64,000 nt of DNA. It comes from JASLPR01 sp964496475. Lineage in GTDB: Bacteria; Chloroflexota; UBA11872; VXNJ01. The stretch lies in contig CAZBZS010000003.1 of NCBI GenBank assembly GCA_964496475.1, positions 1 to 64,000 on the forward strand. Direction: 5' to 3'. Positions 1 through 8,250 of this stretch are shown one piece after another (the stretch's first letter is position 1; each line of letters opens with the position of its first letter). The position numbers and the translations under genes are program-made. The notes under the pieces are model-generated. The model was given only the letters and a program-made list of their open reading frames with translations, was not told the DNA's origin and did not search any database.

Positions 1-2
1 GG

Positions 3-1046
3 GTCAGCCGCCGCCACGTTTATGAGTGCGTATTCGTGGGCAACACGGTGATGATGCACCTGCTGGCCGGGCTGGACCCGGGCGGGATCGGGGTGAGCCC
101 GTTCGTTGGCGTGTCGGCGGAGCCGATGACGATGACAGCGGCCGATCTCCAACTGAACCTGGAGCCGGCGGCGGGAGTGTACCTGTCGCCGTCCATCGCC
201 GGTTACGTAGGCGCGGACCTGGTGGGGGTGATGGTTAGCACGGTCCTGGAGCAACGGGAAGACAACGTGCTGGTGATCGATGTCGGCACCAACGGCGAGA
301 TCGCGCTCGCCACCGGGGGGGAGATACTCAGCACAGCGGCGCCGGCGGGTCCGGCGTTCGAGGGGGCTGAGATAAGGCAGGGGATGCGCGCAGTGGGTGG
401 GGCGATCGAACGGGTCACGCTGACGGACAACGGCCCGGACTTGAGCGTTATCGGCGATGTGGCCCCGACAGGTATCTGCGGATCGGGCCTGGTGGACGCG
501 GTGGCCGAATTGGTGCGGGTGGGATTGGTGAACGAGGCGGGACGGCTGCTGCCTCCGGACGAGCTGCCGCTGAACATCCCGCCGGCGCTGCGGAACCGGG
601 TGAGCCCGGACGATGAAGGGGGAGAGTTTCTGCTGGCGGGGCAGGCGCCGGGCGGCTCGGGGGCAGTGTCGCTGCACGCGCAGGACATCCGCCAGCTACA
701 GCTCGCCAAAGCGTCTATCCGGGCGGGCGTGGACGTGCTGCTGGATCGGGCAGGGTTGCGGCCGGAGGAGCTATCCGAGGTGCTGCTCGCCGGGGCGTTC
801 GGAACCTATCTCGATCCGGGAGCGCTGCGGGCGATCGGCATGGTGCCGCCGATCCCGGTGGAGCGGATCAAAGCGGTGGGCAACGCCGCTGGACTGGGGG
901 CCCGGATGATGATGCTATCGATGGAGCATCGGGTGGCGGCGGAGTTGCTGGTGGGGAAAGTGGAATATGTGGAGCTTTCCGCCGTGCCGGACTTCCAATG
1001 GATATTCGCCGGAGCGATGAAGTTCTCGAGCGAGGCCGAGGAGTAG
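3..1046 (+). CDS. ASKHA-domain corrinoid-protein activator (DUF4445, RACo/RamA-like), 5' truncated
   Basis: The frame is open from the window edge, so the N-terminal part (in this family usually a 2Fe-2S ferredoxin domain plus linker) lies outside. The visible part is the C-terminal ASKHA ATPase: a GNTVMMHLL strand near the start, the phosphate loop DVGTNGEIAL, GSGLVDAVAEL, and the late LLAGAFGTYLD motif. Relatives use ATP to drive reductive reactivation of Co(II) corrinoid proteins in methyl-transfer pathways. That family knowledge fits an anaerobe or a corrinoid-dependent demethylase system, but no corrinoid protein or methyltransferase partner is visible here. An internal GTG at 36 is not the true start, because homology-like sequence continues upstream of it. 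The gene ends with TAG. Confidence 0.8.
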   Translation, partial: VSRRHVYECVFVGNTVMMHLLAGLDPGGIGVSPFVGVSAEPMTMTAADLQLNLEPAAGVYLSPSIAGYVGADLVGVMVSTVLEQREDNVLVIDVGTNGEIALATGGEILSTAAPAGPAFEGAEIRQGMRAVGGAIERVTLTDNGPDLSVIGDVAPTGICGSGLVDAVAELVRVGLVNEAGRLLPPDELPLNIPPALRNRVSPDDEGGEFLLAGQAPGGSGAVSLHAQDIRQLQLAKASIRAGVDVLLDRAGLRPEELSEVLLAGAFGTYLDPGALRAIGMVPPIPVERIKAVGNAAGLGARMMMLSMEHRVAAELLVGKVEYVELSAVPDFQWIFAGAMKFSSEAEE

Positions 1047-1254
1047 AAGCCACCCGGTCAGGGTAGATTCGGCCCCAGGGCATAACACCCCCCAGGGACA
1101 GGGATTCCGAGGGAGGCGCCGGCGGGTGGAATGGTCGCGTATCTCACCAACCGTCGGGGATGGTGAGGGCATAGTCCGATGGCAGATGGGAGAGAGGTCC
1201 GCCGCGAGTACAGGGGCGGACTTGATCGGACGTGCCACTCCGAAGGTGGACCGG

Positions 1255-1901
1255 ATGAAACATACTCGATACACGTGCCGGACGATTCTGATCGCAGCGG
1301 CAGGGTGGCAATGGGGGCGTTGGTGGCAGGCTGCGGCGGCGAGGACACTAGGCCGACGGCTCCGCCGGTCAGTTCGGCTTCGCTAGCAGCGACCGGGGAC
1401 GCGGCGGAGAAGGCGGCGCAACCGGGCGGCGGACTATTCACATGGGAATTCTCCGAGGTGGACGCAAGAGCGAAGGCGTCCGTGGCCGTGGGCGCGGATG
1501 GGTTCGCGCACGTCGCCTACATGCTGGAGGCGATGCCGGGTTGGATCAAGTATGGGCAGCGGGACGGAGACGGCTGGGCGATCACGCAGGTGACGGAAGG
1601 GTACTTTTACGGGCCGCTGTCGATGGTGGTGGATGCAGCTGGAGCGCCGTGGATCGTGTGGCATGACCACCAGGACAACCAATTCAAACCGGAACTTGGC
1701 GATCAGGTGTTGGCCACGTTTCGGGACGGTCCGTGGGGAAAGGAATTCATCGAGAATTTCGATCACGCCGGGTGGGACAACTCGATTGTGTTGGACGCGG
1801 CGGGGGAATCTGGACGGCGTCGATTTACCCGTCGGAATTCGGCGCCCAACGGCTCGGCCGAGCACACGGCGGCAGAGGCGGAGGCGGACGCTACAGTCTA
1901 G
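1255..1901 (+). pseudogene. Secreted lipoprotein with DAAG-type repeats, frameshifted
   Basis: An ATG at 1255 with an upstream AAGGTGGA ribosome site begins a signal peptide (MKHTRYTCRTILIAAA) in one frame. The lipobox LVAG-C (Cys codon 1332-1334) and the mature protein are in another frame, so an indel lies near 1300. The body reads cleanly to about 1800 and contains two DAAG units (VVDAAGAPWIVW and VLDAAG), as in beta-propeller-like exported proteins. Near 1800 the repeat pattern jumps frame again (TASIYPSEFGA), and codon use then favours the frame ending at TAG 1901. Two frame breaks could be decay or assembly error. I do not recognise a precise function; an extracytoplasmic binding or propeller role is only inferred. 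Confidence 0.55.
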
Positions 1902-1916
1902 GGTCGAGCGCCGACC

Positions 1917-1953
1917 CCAAACCCCTCCGGTCGGTAGGGTCGGGGGGTTTTGG
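1917..1953 (+). terminator. Possible terminator hairpin between convergent genes
   Basis: CCAAACCCC (1917-1925) can pair with GGGGTTTTGG (1944-1953) with one bulged T, giving a GC-rich stem that ends in a short T run. It lies just after the lipoprotein stop and before the stop of the convergent dehydrogenase gene, so it could act in either direction. The loop is long (18 nt) and there is no long U tract, so this is tentative. Confidence 0.35.
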
Positions 1954-1992
1954 CGTTTGCGGGGCGGCGGCCTCCGCCTCGGACTCGCGGCG

Positions 1993-2937
1993 CTAGTACC
2001 CGGCGTCCAGATCGACGGTGTTGCGCAGAGGCTCGCCGGCCCGGTAGTGGTGGAGGTTTTCAACAAAGAGCTCTGCCAAGCGATGGCCTCGAAGCGGGCT
2101 GAGTCCACCGACGTGCGGCGTTATCACGATGTCGGGGCGTCTCCAGAGGGGATGGTCGCGGTCGAGCGGTTCTTCCTCGACGACATCAACGCCGACGCCG
2201 AACAGGCGCCCGGAGTCGAGGAGATCGATCAGGGCGGCAGAATCGACGAGCCCGCCGCGAGAGACATTAATGAAGATGGCGTCATCGCGCAGGTGAGCGA
2301 AGGTTTCGGCGTTCATAAGGTGGTGGGTAGCGGGGGTGAGTGGGGCGACACAGACTACGACATCGGCGGTGGAGAGCAGCCACGGGAGCTCGCTGACGTG
2401 CCGGATTTCGTCAACGAGATCGGTCTGGATCTTGGTGTTGACGTCGACTCCGATTACGCGCATGCCCAACCCTTTCAGGCGTTGCGCCACCTGGAGCCCG
2501 ATCGCGCCGATGGCGATGACGCCGGCGGCCTTGCCTTCGAATTCAAACACTCGCGGCGGCGGCTGCCAGAGATGAGCGATTTGATTACGAAAGGTCCAGT
2601 TCATCCCACGGGCGACGGCCATGAGGAGGGCAAGGGCGGTGTCGGCGACTGGGATGGAATGGCTGCCAGCGCCGTTGGTAAGGATAATGCCGCGGTCACG
2701 GAGAACGTCGAGCGGCATCCAGTCGACGCCAGCGCTGCCGTTTTGCATCCACTTGAGGTCCGGAGCGGCGGCGAGGTAGTCGGCGTCAAAACCACCGGCA
2801 AAGATCACTTCGGCGCCGGCGGCGGCCCGCAGGTAATCGTCGGGCGTGGGGGTGATAACGACCTCGTCGTCGGGCGACGCCTGGCGCACCAAATCGGCCT
2901 GTTCAGCGATCTGCGGGCCGTCTATAACAATTTTCAC
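1993..2937 (-). CDS. D-2-hydroxyacid dehydrogenase (NAD(P)-binding)
   Basis: A 314-residue protein with the two-domain fold of the D-isomer-specific 2-hydroxyacid dehydrogenases. It interconverts a 2-oxoacid and a D-2-hydroxyacid using NAD(P)H in the cytosol; the substrate cannot be told from sequence. Visible landmarks are the Rossmann loop (VIAIGAIG), the catalytic Arg in NVSRGG, the Glu in VVEEEPL and the catalytic His in TPHVGG. The first Gly of the usual GxGxxG is Ala here, which is uncommon but need not abolish cofactor binding. The start is GTG at 2937, with GGGAG about nine bases upstream. It stands alone and converges on the lipoprotein gene. Confidence 0.85.
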   Translation of the reverse strand: MKIVIDGPQIAEQADLVRQASPDDEVVITPTPDDYLRAAAGAEVIFAGGFDADYLAAAPDLKWMQNGSAGVDWMPLDVLRDRGIILTNGAGSHSIPVADTALALLMAVARGMNWTFRNQIAHLWQPPPRVFEFEGKAAGVIAIGAIGLQVAQRLKGLGMRVIGVDVNTKIQTDLVDEIRHVSELPWLLSTADVVVCVAPLTPATHHLMNAETFAHLRDDAIFINVSRGGLVDSAALIDLLDSGRLFGVGVDVVEEEPLDRDHPLWRRPDIVITPHVGGLSPLRGHRLAELFVENLHHYRAGEPLRNTVDLDAGY

Positions 2938-3359
2938 GGGCGGTGCTCCCGGATCATGGCTAGAGGATGAACGGCAACCGGGGCAGTGTAGCGCAGGCGG
3001 AAAATGGTACCGAATCGGGGAGCGGCGGACACCCTAACCAAGAGCGGTCGGCCGGAGGATCTGGCGTGCAAACCTGTGCGGCGGTCGCCCGAATCAGAGA
3101 AAGGGCGCATTAACCCCTCGACCGGGCCGATAAGTGGACCTATTTTCAATAATAGGTCGGAGCACCGACAATCTTTCGCCCGGCGCATGGAATGCGACGG
3201 AAAAATATGATGGATCATGGCACTAGACTTTTCAATCCCATGTAGGCAGCTAAGCGACCTGGATTTTTATATGAGGCGCTCGGCCGGGCCCCAAGCCTAG
3301 GCAGGAGGTTGGAATCGATCCGGAGAGGCCTAAGCGAGTCTAGCGAACTTCGCAACTGG
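2938..3359. other. Intergenic region without a supported gene
   Basis: 422 bases between the GTG of the dehydrogenase and the first recognisable fliD-like codons. Short frames here show no family signal. It holds a perfect 8-bp inverted repeat (3137-3158), and just before that GCCGATAA (3126-3133), which equals the sigma-28 minus-10 consensus, but no good TAAA-type minus-35 lies at the expected distance. AGGAGG occurs at 3303-3308, directly before a TTG (3309) that is in frame with the fliD remnant. Confidence 0.5.
3137..3158. repeat. Perfect inverted repeat, possible hairpin or operator
   Basis: GACCTATT (3137-3144), a six-base loop (TTCAAT) and AATAGGTC (3151-3158) form a perfect 8-bp stem. 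It has no T run, so it is more likely an operator or RNA stem than a terminator. It lies about 200 bases upstream of the fliD remnant. Confidence 0.5.
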
Positions 3360-4479
3360 GTGACACCGTTTCTCGGTGGGGTATCGACCGGGCTGAGTAC
3401 GCTTTTCAATCAGATTTCGACGATGAAGCGATCGGCGGTGGCCCTGGTCGAGGTAAATGGCAACGGTGTATTAGGCCGCGGTCCGGGACGGCTTCGGAGA
3501 CAGAAGTCATCAGGGCGCGGGTGGGGAGCGGGGCGGAGGACGCCGTCTATCGGATATCGGCGTCGAAGTTGGCCCAGACGGGGCGGAGCATCGGCACCGA
3601 GTTCGATTGCGCTTTCCCGACCCGGCTCGCCCGCGGTCAGAACTTTGAGACCATCACCGGAGGGCGGAACGTGTTTAAGCTCACTTCGGACTCCACTTCC
3701 ACATCGATTTAGTTCGAGGTAACGAAGGTCGGAGGGAGCAGTACGACGCTCATGGAGATCGCGGAGGTGATAAACGTCGCGAACGTGGGGGTGAAGGCGG
3801 AGGTGGTGAGCGACGATGTCACGGTGACGAACGTGAGACTGATTCTCACCGCGACGGAGAGCGGGCGGACGCGGGCTTCACCATCACCGACAGTGCCGGC
3901 ACGACAATCCGCATCACAGGAGCCGACACAGTGTCGCCATCGGCGGAGTATGCGAAGTACGTGGTGGATGGAGAAGTCGGCACAGGACCCACCAATACGG
4001 TGGTTTTGTAGGGTGGTCGGGTGGAAGTGGACCTGGAGCAGGCGTTTGACGAGGTGATCGTGGTCGAGGTCGGACGCGACCGGGACTCGGTGGCGACGGC
4101 GACTCAGCAGTTCGTGGAGGATTTCAACGAGCTGCTGGCGCTGCTGGCGAACGGTTCCGTCGCGCAGCCGACGAAGGTCAAAGACGCACTCAGCGGGGAA
4201 ATTCGCAAGCAGGTGGCGGAGCTGGAGAGTGTAGGCATCACCAGGGATACCTCAGGGCGGCTGAGTCTGGATGAGAAGACGTTCATAAAAGCGCTGAAGG
4301 ACGACATCGAGACCATCAGCACATTATTGAGTGGGGAAGATGGAATCGCCACATCCCTGCTTCACGGCCTGGGCGCGTTGCCGACAACTCTGATGGGGCG
4401 GCTGAAGAAGGGCCTCAGCACGACCGGGGCAGCCGGGACGGCGGCGGCGGCGGGATTCGCGGTGGACGTGCAGGCCTGA
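3360..4479 (+). pseudogene. fliD: Flagellar hook-associated protein 2 (filament cap) remnant
   Basis: Successive frames, read in order, reproduce FliD. FLGGVSTGLSTLFNQI (from GTG 3360) matches the N-terminal GGLxSGLDT region. SETEVIRARVGSGA then VYRISASKLAQTG matches the exported-cap N domain. FEVTKVGG, then TTLMEIAEVINVANVGVKAEV, matches the IAxxIN..GVxA block. GFTITDSAGTT, YAKYVVDGE and TNTVV precede VEVGRDRDSV, then FVEDFNELLALL, and the C domain ends with GITRDTSGRLSLDE. The frame changes twice (about 3475 and about 3870), and two in-frame TAG codons occur (3710-3712 and 4009-4011). The usual C-terminal coiled coil is missing. No other flagellar gene is visible, so this looks like a decayed relic of motility and not an assembly slip. 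Confidence 0.8.
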
Positions 4480-4638
4480 TGGTCCGAGCCGGAGAGGCCT
4501 GACGCGGAGCGGATTCCGGGGAGCTTGCGCGACGGGAACGGCGCCTCCCACATGCTACTATCGCAGCCACGTCACGGGCCTCGATGGAATCGCGTTTCGG
4601 GGTTGGAGACAGCGGCGTTCTGATCTGACCGGACGGGT

Positions 4639-5673
4639 ATGAGCAGCTCTTTTCATTCGATTCTGGTGGCAGGCGGGGCGGGCTTTATTGGCAGCAATTT
4701 CGTGCACCATCTACGACAGGGGCACCCGTCAACCCGGGTGGTGGTGGTGGACAAGCTGACGTACGCGGGGAATGTGGCCAACCTAAAGCAGTCGCTTGGT
4801 GACGACGAGGTGAAATTCGTGGAGGGCGACATCGCCGATCGGGAGCTGATGGAGGAGCTGACCGCCGGATGCGACGGGGTGGTGAATTTCGCGGCGGAAT
4901 CGCACAACGACCGGGCGCTGGTGGACCCTGGTCCCTTCGTGGAGACGAACGTGCGCGGGGCGGGTGTGCTGGCCTACGCAGCGGCGACGCAGGGAGTGGA
5001 GCGCTACGTGCATGTGAGCACCGACGAGGTGTACGGGCAGATCGCCGAGGGATCGTTCAGGGAGGGGGACGAGCTGCGGCCGCGAAGCACCTACCCGGCG
5101 ACGAAAGCCTCCGGAGAGATGATGGTGCTGGCGGCGGTGGAGTCGTTTGGTCTACAGGCGACCATCACCCGGGGAGTCAACAATATCGGGCCGTATCAAC
5201 ATCCGGAAAAGGCGCTGCCGCTATTTGTGACCAACGCGATCGACGACCTGCCGCTGCCGGTGTACGGTGACGGGTCGCAGGTGCGTGACCGAATGCACGT
5301 CCGGGACCATTGCACGGCAATTGACCTTGTGTTGCGCGAAGGCATGGCGGGAGAGGCCTACAACGTTGGGGCCGGGAACGAATGCACGAATATGCACATG
5401 GTGGAGAAGATCTTGGGCCGGCTGGGAAAGCCGGCGTCATTGATCACGCACATCGATGACCGCACCGGGCACGATTTCCGTTACTCGGTGGACTGTACCC
5501 GGCTGCGGGACCTGGGATGGAGGCCGGAATTCGATCTCGATGCGGCGCTGGAGGACACCATCGATTGGTACCGGGACAATGAGTGGTGGTGGCGGGAATC
5601 CCGCAGTGGGGATTTCGAGGCGTACTACGAGAAATTCTACGGCGACCGGCTGCGGAAGGCGGAGCCAGGGTAG
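4639..5673 (+). CDS. rfbB: dTDP-glucose 4,6-dehydratase
   Basis: A 344-residue extended short-chain dehydrogenase. It removes water from dTDP-glucose to give dTDP-4-keto-6-deoxyglucose, the entry step to rhamnose and other deoxysugars. Seen: the GGAGFIGSN cofactor loop, the STDEVYG strand with catalytic Thr-Asp-Glu, YPATK holding the Tyr and Lys, and the NNIGPYQHPEKALPLF, VYGDGSQVRD and HVRDHC blocks typical of RmlB. The length matches the family. No rfbA, rfbC or rfbD is adjacent, so the rest of the pathway must be elsewhere. It faces the polysaccharide array convergently. A weak extended minus-10 (TGCTACTAT, 4553-4561) lies about 75 bases upstream. Confidence 0.88.
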   Translation: MSSSFHSILVAGGAGFIGSNFVHHLRQGHPSTRVVVVDKLTYAGNVANLKQSLGDDEVKFVEGDIADRELMEELTAGCDGVVNFAAESHNDRALVDPGPFVETNVRGAGVLAYAAATQGVERYVHVSTDEVYGQIAEGSFREGDELRPRSTYPATKASGEMMVLAAVESFGLQATITRGVNNIGPYQHPEKALPLFVTNAIDDLPLPVYGDGSQVRDRMHVRDHCTAIDLVLREGMAGEAYNVGAGNECTNMHMVEKILGRLGKPASLITHIDDRTGHDFRYSVDCTRLRDLGWRPEFDLDAALEDTIDWYRDNEWWWRESRSGDFEAYYEKFYGDRLRKAEPG

Positions 5674-5691
5674 GCAGGAGGTATGACGGAG

Positions 5692-7083
5692 CTAGTAAGC
5701 ACCGCGGCCGCTGAGCACCACCCAGATGGTGCGCCAGAGGATCATTAGGTCCAGCAACGGTGAGTAGTTCTGGATGTAGTAGAGGTCGAGTTCCACGTTC
5801 TCGTTGAGGGGTACTTCGCCGCGGCCTTGTATCTGCCACCAGCCGGTCATGCCGGGCTGAACGGAGAGGCGCTGGCGCTGCCAGGGCTCATAATCGTCCA
5901 CCACCCACGGGAGTTCCGGGCGGGGACCGACGAGGCTCATCTCGCCGCGAAGGACGTTCCAGAGATTAGGCAACTCGTCGAGGCTGGCGCGGCGAAGGAA
6001 GCGGCCGACGCGGGTGATGCGGGGATCGATGTCACTCTTGCGGGGTTCGGGGCGGCGACTGACGGAGCCGCGGCGGCTGTCGCCCTTGTCCATCGTGCGC
6101 AGCTTGTGTATCCAAAAAAGGCGGCCGTTCTCCCCGACCCGCTTCTGGCTGAAGAACACCGGCCAACCGTCGTCAATGAGGATGGCGAAAGTGACAACAA
6201 GCATGATTGGGGCGGTGATTATTAGGGCGCTTGAGCCCACCACCATGTCGAAGGTGCGCTTGAGGAAGCTGTCGAAGCCGGTGATGACGGGTTCACGAAT
6301 GCCGATCAGGGGAATGCCCCAGAGGTCTTCGGCCCGGGCGCGGACGCTGATCATGCTGAAGATATCGGGGACGACGCGGATGCGCACCGGGTAGTCGCCG
6401 GCGTGGGTGACGATCTCGCGGATGCGCTCGTAGGCATGGGCGGGGAGGGCGACGATCACCTCGGCGACTTTCTCTCGCTCGATCACCGCGCCGAGTTCGT
6501 CGCAGGTCCCCAGCACGGGACGACCGGCTACCTCGACGCCCTGTTTGGCGCGGTCGTCGTCTAGGAAGCCGGCGATGTCGTAGCCGGCCCAGGGACGCTG
6601 GCGCAGGAGATCGGCGACCTGCTCGCCTACAGGTCCGGCGCCGACGATAACGAGCCGGCGGCGAAATCCACTGCTTGAATGCAGGGCGACTCGCAGAACC
6701 AGGCGGAGATTGATGAGGAGAAGCAGGCTGATGACGTAGAAGTAGCCGATGAGGAGGCGGGAGAGAAACTCGATCTTGAAGATGAAGAGATAGGCGAACA
6801 GGACGATGAAGGCGACGGTGACCGCAGGGAGGAGGACCCTGATTTCCTCGACAACGGTGAGGATGCGGCGCGGCTCGTAAACGCGGAAGAACCGGAGCAT
6901 GAAGGCCCAGATGACGCCGACCGCCAGGTACAACTCCCAGTCGACCCAGGGAAGATTTGCTGAATCGCCGGAACCGAAAGGAAGCAGGTGGCGGAGGAGA
7001 TCGGCCAGGTAGAGGGCGGCGAGGGCTATCGCCAAGTCGGCCAGATAAAGAAAAAGGGAGAGCTGGCGGGTGCGGCTAACCAC
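5692..7083 (-). CDS. Polyprenyl-phosphate sugar-1-phosphate transferase (exopolysaccharide initiating enzyme)
   Basis: A 463-residue membrane enzyme of the WcaJ/WbaP type. It moves a hexose-1-phosphate from a nucleotide sugar onto undecaprenyl phosphate and so starts repeat-unit assembly. The N-terminal part has four hydrophobic helices (about residues 8-30, 50-70, 85-105 and 112-132). A Rossmann-like middle follows (VIVGAGPVGEQ), then another membrane helix before the catalytic core with FFSQKRVGENG, HKLRTM, LDELPNLWNVL, MSLVGPRPEL and the late PGMTGWWQIQGR. It is the last gene of the long minus-strand array, and its start overlaps the probable end of the preceding glycosyltransferase. The initiating sugar cannot be read from sequence. 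Confidence 0.9.
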   Translation of the reverse strand: MVSRTRQLSLFLYLADLAIALAALYLADLLRHLLPFGSGDSANLPWVDWELYLAVGVIWAFMLRFFRVYEPRRILTVVEEIRVLLPAVTVAFIVLFAYLFIFKIEFLSRLLIGYFYVISLLLLINLRLVLRVALHSSSGFRRRLVIVGAGPVGEQVADLLRQRPWAGYDIAGFLDDDRAKQGVEVAGRPVLGTCDELGAVIEREKVAEVIVALPAHAYERIREIVTHAGDYPVRIRVVPDIFSMISVRARAEDLWGIPLIGIREPVITGFDSFLKRTFDMVVGSSALIITAPIMLVVTFAILIDDGWPVFFSQKRVGENGRLFWIHKLRTMDKGDSRRGSVSRRPEPRKSDIDPRITRVGRFLRRASLDELPNLWNVLRGEMSLVGPRPELPWVVDDYEPWQRQRLSVQPGMTGWWQIQGRGEVPLNENVELDLYYIQNYSPLLDLMILWRTIWVVLSGRGAY

Positions 7084-8235
7084 TCACCGATTCTCCGGCT
7101 AGTTCTGTGTAGATNNNNNNNNNNTTCGCACCATTTCCGCACGATTGAAGCGGCTGCCGACATCGTGCGCAGCAGCTTGAGCGATGATGGCGGCGTAATC
7201 GGGACGTGTCAATAGATCGTCGACGGCGGCGGCCAGGCGGCCGGGCCGACCGGGAGACACAAGGAGGCCGTTGCAGCCCGGGTCAATGAAATCCTGGGTG
7301 CCGACGACATCGGTGCCCACCACCGGCACACCGGCGTCCATGGTCTCCATGATGGTGTACGGCAGACCTTCCCAGCGAGAGGCCAGTATGAACACATCCA
7401 TCGCCGGGAGGAGGGCGCGGGCGTCGGGTCGATAGCCCAGGACGCGGATGCATTTACTGAGTCCGCGCCGCCGGATTTCCGCTTCCACCGGCGAGCGCAG
7501 TTCGCCATCGCCAAACCAGAGGAATTGCAGGGTCGGGCGGCGGCTCACTAGATCGGCGACGGCCTCGATTATGTCAAAGGGGGCCTTCTGGGCAGTAAAT
7601 CGAGACACAGTGCCGACGACGGGGATATCCAGGGGGACGTCCAGCCGGGCGCGGGCCTCGTCGCGCGGGAGGCCGTCGAGGTGGGCGATGCCGTTTTCGA
7701 CAAGCCGGACGCGCCGGGAGGGCAGAATGTTCTCGCGCAGAGCGGTGGCCTGCTCGCCGCGAGAGAGGGTGATTAGCACATCCGTAGAGCGGCCGACCAG
7801 GCGCTCGATCCACCTGAACGTGGCGAGCTTGAGACGATTCTCAAAGTTCAGGAAGTAGAAACCATGCGGGGAGTAGACGACTTTGGCGTGGCGGTCGAAG
7901 AGGGCGGCCTGACGAGCGATGAACCCGGCCTTGGAACTGTGCGCGTGGATGATGTCGTAGCGTCCCCGGCGGACAACGCGGATCATCTCCCACAGGGAGC
8001 GGACGTCTTCCAATGGGTGGATACGACGGACCAGCGGGACGAATTCGACGGCGATGCCGGCTTCGCGAAGATCTGGCACGAACGAGGTGTCGCCGTGAGG
8101 CTCGGAGCGGACCGGCGGACAGGCGACCGTGACCTGGAAACGCTCGGGATCGAGCAGCGTGCAGAGATCCAGAAGATGGCGCTTGGTGCCGCCGATCGTG
8201 GCTTCAAGGACCTGAAGAACGCGAATGGGCTTCAC
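7076..8235 (-). CDS. GT4-type glycosyltransferase, interrupted by an assembly gap near its C-terminus
   Basis: A GT-B fold glycosyltransferase starting at GTG 8235. The N-terminal half has the acceptor-side GGTKRHLLDL loop. The C-terminal half carries the donor site (TVSRFTAQKAPFDIIEAV, ILASRWEGLPYTIMETMDAGVPVVGTDV), where the Glu-x7-Glu pair binds the nucleotide sugar. Ten Ns (7115-7124) fall about a dozen residues before the end. Read straight through, the frame stops at 7099. The sequence beyond the gap read from 7114 gives IYTELAGESVSG and stops at 7076, which resembles a normal GT4 tail and gives an 8-nt overlap with the next gene like others here. I use that end. Substrates are unknown. 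Confidence 0.82.
7115..7124. other. Assembly gap (10 Ns)
   Basis: Ten consecutive undetermined bases within the 3' end of a glycosyltransferase gene. The flanking frames agree only if the true number of missing bases leaves a remainder of two when divided by three, so ten is probably a placeholder. Confidence 0.95.
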
Positions 8236-8250
8236 CGGGGCGGCGACACG

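Noticed and set aside
1633..2970. Long plus-strand open frame (445 codons)
   Set aside because: Most of it is antisense to the 2-hydroxyacid dehydrogenase gene, and it shows no family signal.
3004..3210. Short plus-strand frame upstream of the fliD remnant
   Set aside because: No family signal and it covers the inverted repeat; more likely non-coding.
3710..4011. TAG recoding (stop readthrough) as the reason for the fliD interruptions
   Set aside because: TAG ends other genes here such as the ASKHA gene, and separate frameshifts are also present.
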